This document shows positions 23,972 to 27,589 of a stretch of 27,589 bases of DNA, piece by piece. Made by a program: the position numbers and the translations under genes. This DNA is from a virus, in the IMG/VR virus record IMGVR_UViG_3300030419_004608, positions 1 to 27,589 of that record, one strand, 5' to 3'. Position 1 is the first letter of the stretch. Each line of letters opens with the position of its first letter. The notes under the pieces were generated by a model that was given only the letters and a program-made list of their open reading frames with translations, did not search any database and was not told the DNA's origin.

Positions 23972-24550
23972 ATGGCACTTAACGGAAAAAGATTGGGAGA
24001 TTTACTTTTAGAAGCCGATGTGTTAACTAAAAGACAATTACAAAAAGCTTTAGCTTTACAGGCGTCAGGTGATAAAAGACAATTAGGTGAAATATTAATT
24101 GAGTTAAAGTTTATTACATTAGAAGATTTAACAGAGATTATGTTATCAAATGGTAGTAAAGCACCTATACAAACATCATCAGTAAAACCAAAAGAATTAA
24201 GTGAAGAAGCTGTATTAAATACGAAGTTTACATTATCAGTACAAACAATGATCGCAGCAGGAACTGGTCTTGCCTCATTAGTTGGTATGTGGTATGCATT
24301 ACAATCTGATATACAAGAAGCGAAAGAACTTCCTAATTTATCAAGCTTATATGAAAATGAGTATCCGTCAAGACCTGAAGGACATAATTGGCCAAGATCA
24401 TATGAACAATATAAAACTCAAGTAGGTTCATTACAGGAAGATATGGACGATGTTTATGAAACATTAGATGAATATGAAGAAAAAATTGAAGAACTTGAAA
24501 AATTAGTTTCTGATCTACGGGTACAGGTAGCTAACAAAAGGGATAAGTAG
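23972..24550 (+). CDS. MshEN-like domain protein with transmembrane helix and coiled coil
   Basis: A 192-aa protein. Residues 7-30 fit the 24-residue MshEN/T2SSE_N signature: R7-L8-G9 at the start, spaced hydrophobics, L17-type helix positions and Q30 at the end. A second, looser copy at 37-60 keeps L-G (38-39) and the hydrophobic pattern but has Gln for the Arg. In MshE, such paired motifs bind c-di-GMP. A hydrophobic helix is at about 93-110, and a strong acidic coiled coil at about 140-190. The domain would sit in the cytoplasm and the coiled coil outside. ATG 23972 is chosen because TGGAGA lies 6 bases upstream; TTG 23960 is an alternative. No ATPase domain is attached. Confidence 0.7.
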   Translation: MALNGKRLGDLLLEADVLTKRQLQKALALQASGDKRQLGEILIELKFITLEDLTEIMLSNGSKAPIQTSSVKPKELSEEAVLNTKFTLSVQTMIAAGTGLASLVGMWYALQSDIQEAKELPNLSSLYENEYPSRPEGHNWPRSYEQYKTQVGSLQEDMDDVYETLDEYEEKIEELEKLVSDLRVQVANKRDK

Positions 24551-24552
24551 TT

Positions 24553-24975
24553 ATGAATAAGATATTTAAAGTGATAAGTTTAACAATACTGTGGTTTTTA
24601 TATGCAGGTTATGTTTGGGCTCAAGATAAAGAAAAAGTTGAAAAAATAAGTGACAGTAATTTTAAACAACATATTTCTAAAGGTGTAGTTGTAGTAAAAT
24701 TTACTGCAAAGTGGAGTGATAAAAATTCTGCATACGATGAAGATGTTTTAGGTAAAGTAAAGGGACACGAAGAAGCTAAAATTATAACAGTAGCTTCAGA
24801 GGATACTAAAAAAGTTTGTAAAAAGTTAAGACTAAGAAATTTTCCATCTATAGTTTTGTTTTATGACGGATCAAAAAAAGAGGCGTGGAAGGCAGATATG
24901 GATGGTATATTAGATGTAACACATGAAGATATTAAAGATTCAATTGATGATATAATAGCAGGAGATGTATTCTAA
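24553..24975 (+). CDS. Secreted thioredoxin-fold protein lacking the CXXC motif
   Basis: A 140-aa protein with a signal peptide (to about Ala23-Gln24). The thioredoxin fold is plain: 'GVVVVKFTAKW' strand, the active-site turn, then 'KKLRLRNFPSIVLFYDG' with the cis-Pro loop at Pro98. The redox motif WCxxC reads W54-S-D-K-N, so both cysteines are lost and it cannot act as an oxidoreductase. A lone Cys89 remains. It probably acts as a binding or chaperone module in the periplasm. It starts 2 bases after the MshEN-like gene and overlaps the next by 1 base. Confidence 0.8.
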   Translation: MNKIFKVISLTILWFLYAGYVWAQDKEKVEKISDSNFKQHISKGVVVVKFTAKWSDKNSAYDEDVLGKVKGHEEAKIITVASEDTKKVCKKLRLRNFPSIVLFYDGSKKEAWKADMDGILDVTHEDIKDSIDDIIAGDVF

Positions 24976-25247
24976 TGGCTGATTTACCAACAGGACCTGA
25001 TGTAACTCACGGTGGAGATGGATTACCGGATTGGATGCAATTTACAATCACGGTAGCAATATTTGGTTTATTTGTATGGATTATATGGTTGTTATTTTAC
25101 TCTACATTAGATGATAAATTCAGAGATTTAATGAATATCATTGTGGGTGGTTTTTTGGCATCATTTGGTAAAGTTGTGGATTTTTGGTTTAAACACGATA
25201 GTAAGAAAAAATCAAATGGTGTGATTAAATGTACAGGAGGTAAATGA
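24975..25247 (+). CDS. Small membrane protein, holin-like topology
   Basis: A 90-aa protein with a short polar N-terminus, a strong helix at about 21-43 (MQFTITVAIFGLFVWIIWLLFY), a second hydrophobic segment at about 53-70 (MNIIVGGFLASFGKVVDFW) and a Lys-rich tail. Size, two helices and basic C-terminus resemble class II holins, but no endolysin is visible nearby and the call is by shape only. It begins inside the thioredoxin gene's stop and overlaps the first leader-bearing gene by 1-4 bases. Confidence 0.65.
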   Translation: MADLPTGPDVTHGGDGLPDWMQFTITVAIFGLFVWIIWLLFYSTLDDKFRDLMNIIVGGFLASFGKVVDFWFKHDSKKKSNGVIKCTGGK

Positions 25248-25570
25248 TGATTAAATTAAAGGATATTATAATAGAACGAGTAAGCCCAACTATAGTAAAA
25301 AAAGTTATGCAGTTTCGTAATCCTAAATTTATAGAAGCTGAATATAAACTTAGCAAAGGTAAAGAAAAAGAAAAATTTAAAGTTAAGAAAACACATGAAA
25401 ATGATAGTTTTTATTTTATAAATGTAAGTAGAGTTAAAGAAAGACCAAAAGAATTTAATAATTTTGAGTTTGTAATAGATAAAAAGAAACTTACTATAAA
25501 GTTTAGAGCTAAAATGGGAATGATGCCAAGTCTGATTTCTGACAAAATTTTAAGTATTAAAGTAAAATAA
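25247..25570 (+). CDS. Leader-bearing protein 1 (unknown), putative packaged head protein
   Basis: A 107-aa basic protein starting MIKLKDIIIE, the leader shared by four genes in a row. The I-I-E at residues 8-10 would be a prohead-protease site of the (L/I)-x-E type. The rest is Lys-rich and alternates strands and helices ('DSFYFINVSRVKERPKEFNNFEFVIDKKKLTIKF' region: a likely beta-sheet core) with no known domain. AGGAGG at 25235-25240 lies 6 bases before ATG 25247; the ATG at 25244 would leave only 3 bases, so 25247 is preferred and matches the other leaders. Inferred role: internal virion cargo. Confidence 0.75.
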   Translation: MIKLKDIIIERVSPTIVKKVMQFRNPKFIEAEYKLSKGKEKEKFKVKKTHENDSFYFINVSRVKERPKEFNNFEFVIDKKKLTIKFRAKMGMMPSLISDKILSIKVK

Positions 25571-25971
25571 TGATTAAGTTAAAAGATTTATTATATGAAC
25601 GTGATGAAAATGACACTAAAAATAGTGGTGGTATTTTATACTATTATGGTGATCAAGTATTATTATGTTTAAGTACTGGTTCTGGAAGGTGGAATATACC
25701 TAAAGGACATATTATGAAAGGTGAAAAACCATTAGAAGGATCAGTTAGAGAATTCAAAGAAGAAACTCAAATAATATTAAATGGTATTCCAGAGTTAGCA
25801 AATACATATAAAAAAGATAATGGTGGAAAATTTTATTTATATGTTTTTAAAGGTGAAAAAAGATTTGTACCTCATTTAGACTTTGAACATACTGATTGGG
25901 GTTATTTTGATATAGGTAATTTACCAGAACCGATAGATGATTGGGTTAAAGAGACTATAGAAAATGATTAA
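25570..25971 (+). CDS. Nudix hydrolase with the shared leader
   Basis: A 133-aa protein: leader MIKLKDLLYE (Y-E preceded by Leu, an L-x-E site), then a Nudix fold. The Nudix box runs from Gly46 to Ile68: G46-x5-E52-x7-R60-E61-F-K-E64-E65, with Gln67 where Gly is usual. All metal-binding glutamates are kept. 'RWNIPKGH' before the box is typical of the dinucleoside polyphosphate/RppH-like branch, which cuts Ap4A-type nucleotides or 5' RNA caps. Its ATG overlaps the previous stop by one base, and its last codons overlap the next gene's leader. Likely active; if packaged it could act at once on host nucleotides or RNA. Confidence 0.88.
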   Translation: MIKLKDLLYERDENDTKNSGGILYYYGDQVLLCLSTGSGRWNIPKGHIMKGEKPLEGSVREFKEETQIILNGIPELANTYKKDNGGKFYLYVFKGEKRFVPHLDFEHTDWGYFDIGNLPEPIDDWVKETIEND

Positions 25972-26182
25972 GTTAAAAAATATAGTAGAAGGATATATAC
26001 CACGAAGAAATGACAGTATGAAAACTGTATTCTTTTCTGCAGTAAGTGCGTTAGAAGATTTAGCCGAACTTTTTAGAGAAAGAGGTGATAGACTTACTGC
26101 TAACGCTCTAGAAAGAATATCACAGAATATTAGAAATATAATAACTGCAAATAAAACTTATAAGAAACACAAAAATGATTAA
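25964..26182 (+). CDS. Leader-bearing protein 3, small helical protein
   Basis: A 72-aa protein beginning MIKLKNIVE (I-V-E site), then a basic stretch 'GYIPRRNDSMK' and one or two amphipathic helices ('ALEDLAELFRERGDRLTANALERISQNIRNI'-type heptads; key run A-L-E-D-L-A-E-L-F). No domain recognised. Both ends overlap neighbours by 8 bases in the same way (…AATGATTAA…). In size it matches T4-type internal proteins such as mature IPI. Role inferred only from leader and context. Confidence 0.72.
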   Translation: MIKLKNIVEGYIPRRNDSMKTVFFSAVSALEDLAELFRERGDRLTANALERISQNIRNIITANKTYKKHKND

Positions 26183-26762
26183 GTTGAAGGATATAGTAGA
26201 AGGTAGTGTAACAGGAAATATAAAAGGTGTTAAAGGTTATACTGCTTTTATTAAACCATCTCAATGGAATGCTAAAAAGAAATCATTAGAAAAATCAATT
26301 AGTAGTTCTACTGGTTATATAATGGTTGGTAATAAAGAATTAGTTAAACCAGGTGATGAAACGTATAGAAGTTGGAAAAGACCAGCTATGTTAAAATTAA
26401 AACCTTTATTAGAAAGAATTGATTATCAAGATACTGCTTCTCAAATAATTAAATCTTATGGATTAAAGTCTAAAGTAAATTTTACAAATGTAGCTCAAAA
26501 AGGTGATTATAATTGGAAAAAAGATATTATTAATTTACGACCAAGTTATTCTACATTTAAAGATTTTTTAATGACATTATTACACGAAATACATCATGCT
26601 CTTCAAAGAAAGAAATTTGGTGTAAATAAATATGAAAAGTTATATCAAAGAGCAGGTGATTTAGCTGTACATCAAGGTAAAGATTTTCATGACGATAATA
26701 AATTTGAAGAAGAAGCTGAAAAATGGGCTAAAAAAAATATATCAAAGTGGATGCAAAAATAA
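26175..26762 (+). CDS. HEXXH metallopeptidase-like protein with the shared leader
   Basis: A 195-aa protein beginning MIKLKDIVE (I-V-E site). A zinc-peptidase motif H137-E138-I-H-H141 occurs in 'LMTLLHEIHHALQRKKFG', and 'FEEEAEKWAKKN' at about 177-188 offers the downstream Glu third ligand seen in gluzincin-like enzymes. The preceding 'DIINLRPSYSTFKDFLMTLL' resembles the edge strand and active-site helix of minimal metalloproteases. Residues 10-110 have no known domain and may recognise a target. It is the last of the leader series and is followed by a gene-free 41 bases. Proteolysis of a host protein after injection is a natural but untested idea. Confidence 0.78.
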   Translation: MIKLKDIVEGSVTGNIKGVKGYTAFIKPSQWNAKKKSLEKSISSSTGYIMVGNKELVKPGDETYRSWKRPAMLKLKPLLERIDYQDTASQIIKSYGLKSKVNFTNVAQKGDYNWKKDIINLRPSYSTFKDFLMTLLHEIHHALQRKKFGVNKYEKLYQRAGDLAVHQGKDFHDDNKFEEEAEKWAKKNISKWMQK

Positions 26763-26768
26763 GTTTAT

Positions 26769-26795
26769 TTGAAGTATACTTTTAATACTTATAAT
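26769..26795 (+). promoter_or_regulatory. Possible host-type promoter before the nuclease gene
   Basis: TTGAAG (26769-26774) and an exact TATAAT (26790-26795) are separated by 15 bases, shorter than the ideal 17. The AAGTAT/ATACTT inverted repeat (26772-26777/26785-26790) lies between them. The TATAAT ends only 8 bases before ATG 26804 and there is no Shine-Dalgarno, so the transcript would be nearly leaderless. It would start the DNA-metabolism genes that follow. Confidence 0.4.
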
Positions 26796-26803
26796 AATAA
26801 GTT

Positions 26804-27139
26804 ATGAAACCACGTAGTGCCAAAAACAAGGGTAAACGGTTACAGAATAAAATCCGTGATTTAATCCTCGAAAAATTCGATTCTTTAGAACCTGATGATG
26901 TTCGTTCTATTACTATGGGAGATAGTGGTGAAGATATTCTTTTATCACCTGCCGCTCGTAGATTGTTTCCTTTTAGTGTAGAATGTAAGAATCAAGAAAA
27001 ACTTAATATATGGGGTGCATTAGAACAAGCTGAAGGTAATAGTGGTAATCATACACCATTAGTTATATTTAAAAGAAACAGAACAAAAACATATGCTGTT
27101 TTAGAATTTGATAAGTTGTTGGAATTACTAAATGAATAA
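26804..27139 (+). CDS. PD-(D/E)XK nuclease, Holliday-junction-resolvase-like
   Basis: A 111-aa basic protein. 'KGKRLQNKIRDLILEKF' forms the first helix, followed by 'GEDILLSP' with Asp44 and 'FSVECKN' with Glu60-x-Lys62, the D...ExK core of the PD-(D/E)XK fold. The closing 'WGALEQAEGNSGNHTPLVIFKRN' matches small resolvase-like proteins of phages. Such enzymes cut branched DNA during recombination and packaging. T4 uses gp49, an unrelated fold, so this is a replacement. The next gene starts 8 bases inside it. No ribosome site is obvious. Confidence 0.75.
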   Translation: MKPRSAKNKGKRLQNKIRDLILEKFDSLEPDDVRSITMGDSGEDILLSPAARRLFPFSVECKNQEKLNIWGALEQAEGNSGNHTPLVIFKRNRTKTYAVLEFDKLLELLNE

Positions 27140-27589
27140 AATAGTTAATTTACTTAATAGAGTACTTAGTTCTAATGGTACAAAATTAAAGAAACAGAAT
27201 GAGTATATGTATTGGTCTCCGTTTGTTTCACATCACAAACCTAAATTACAAATTAATATACAGAACGGTAATTGGCATTGTTGGGTTTCTAATATGGGTG
27301 GTCGTAATTTATTTCAGTTACTAAAAAAAGTAGGAGCGTCTAAACAACATTTCGATGAACTTGTAGAATTAGTAGATGATATTCCACGTTATAAAAAGAG
27401 TATAAAGAATAAAAAAGAAATAGTTCAGTTACCAAAAGAATTTAAACCTCTTTGGAACGGAAGTGACGGTATTGTAAAACGACATGCATTAAGTTATTTA
27501 TACAAAAGAGAGATTGATGATAGTGATATATTAAAATATAATATTGGTTATTGTGATGAAGGTCTTTATAGTAATAGAATTATTGTACC
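27132..27589 (+). CDS. 61: DNA primase, gp61-like, N-terminal part (runs off the window)
   Basis: The first 152 codons are present; the frame is open at the right edge. The N-terminal region 'YWSPFVSHHKPKLQINIQNGNWHCWVSNMGGRNLFQLL' region (key residues: P-F...H-H-K-x-K-L-x-I-N...W-H-C-W...G-G) is the primase zinc-ribbon fold seen in DnaG and T4 gp61, but most zinc cysteines are missing: only Cys in WHCW remains. 'RRY/ALSYLYKREIDDSDILKYNIGYC' (key run: L-x-Y-L-x-x-R-x-I-x-x-x-D-I-x-x-Y-x-I-G-Y-C) is the start of the core seen in T4-like primases. It would make primers for lagging-strand synthesis with the gp41 helicase. Start overlaps the nuclease gene by 8 bases. Confidence 0.82.
   Translation, partial: MNKIVNLLNRVLSSNGTKLKKQNEYMYWSPFVSHHKPKLQINIQNGNWHCWVSNMGGRNLFQLLKKVGASKQHFDELVELVDDIPRYKKSIKNKKEIVQLPKEFKPLWNGSDGIVKRHALSYLYKREIDDSDILKYNIGYCDEGLYSNRIIV

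Larger units (their letters stand above)
25247..26201 (+). repeat. Four-copy N-terminal leader repeat (capsid-targeting-like)
   Basis: The same leader opens four consecutive genes: 25247-25276 (MIKLKDIIIE), 25570-25599 (MIKLKDLLYE), 25964-25990 (MIKLKNIVE) and 26175-26201 (MIKLKDIVE). All start ATGATTAA(A/G)TT(A/G)AA. The last two share ATAGTAGAAGG exactly at their ends. The bodies after the leader are unrelated, so the leader is a movable or selected tag rather than a trace of whole-gene duplication. Confidence 0.85.

Noticed and set aside
23972-24550. Inner spanin paired with the lipoprotein at 22590
   Set aside because: The coiled coil and lipoprotein would suit this, but the long cytoplasmic MshEN-like domain and the 197-aa lipoprotein are unlike known spanin pairs, so I did not call it.
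1-27589. CRISPR array or diversity-generating retroelement
   Set aside because: No regularly spaced direct repeats, no reverse transcriptase and no template/variable repeat pair were seen.

Overview
The window is a continuous stretch of a lytic, T4-like (contractile-tailed) bacteriophage genome. It is very A+T-rich, tightly packed, and almost entirely transcribed left to right. The diagnostic genes are a gp55-type late sigma factor, baseplate wedge proteins gp25 and gp6, a gp5-like spike, the tandem 'MGFLDN' virion proteins typical of marine T4-like phages, and a gp61-like primase at the right edge. The host cannot be named. Sec signal peptides, a lipobox lipoprotein and a predicted outer-membrane barrel point to a Gram-negative host, and the protein style suggests a marine phage (inference).

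Layout. (1) 1-4055: queD (3' end), queE, a small membrane protein, queC, folE, a phosphoribosyltransferase and a DpdA-like transglycosylase. This is a complete route from GTP to preQ0 plus an enzyme that could place it in DNA, so the phage probably replaces part of its guanine with a 7-deazaguanine. (2) 4065-5895: an HD-domain protein, a small membrane/coiled-coil protein and the late sigma factor. (3) 5909-6437: tRNA-Ala(UGC), a strong two-way terminator, a lone minus-strand gene for a 73-aa membrane protein, and a divergent late-promoter region. (4) 6438-21097: the tail and baseplate block, ending in two pairs of related virion proteins. (5) 21149-25247: eight genes of which seven carry export or membrane signals, including a predicted outer-membrane barrel, a lipoprotein, a membrane-anchored MshEN-like domain and a secreted thioredoxin fold lacking its CXXC. 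(6) 25247-26762: four consecutive genes whose products all begin with the same 9-10 residue leader, MIKLK(D/N)(I/L).., ending in (I/L)-x-E. (7) 26804-27589: a PD-(D/E)XK nuclease/resolvase-like protein and the start of a primase.

How the parts may work together. Region 1 would make modified DNA that resists restriction. A Gpt-like phosphoribosyltransferase beside the transglycosylase could recycle the guanine released by base exchange. The gp55-like sigma would fire NATAAATA-type late promoters, which are visible at 6349, 6372, 6404 and 21096. The most striking pattern is region 6. Its leader resembles the T4 capsid-targeting sequence that sends internal proteins into the prohead, where the gp21 protease cuts after (L/I)-x-E. 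If this holds, the four proteins (an unknown, a Nudix hydrolase, a small helical protein and an HEXXH metallopeptidase-like protein) are cargo packaged in the head and injected with the DNA. Region 5 may be a phage-encoded envelope-remodelling, exclusion or lysis module.
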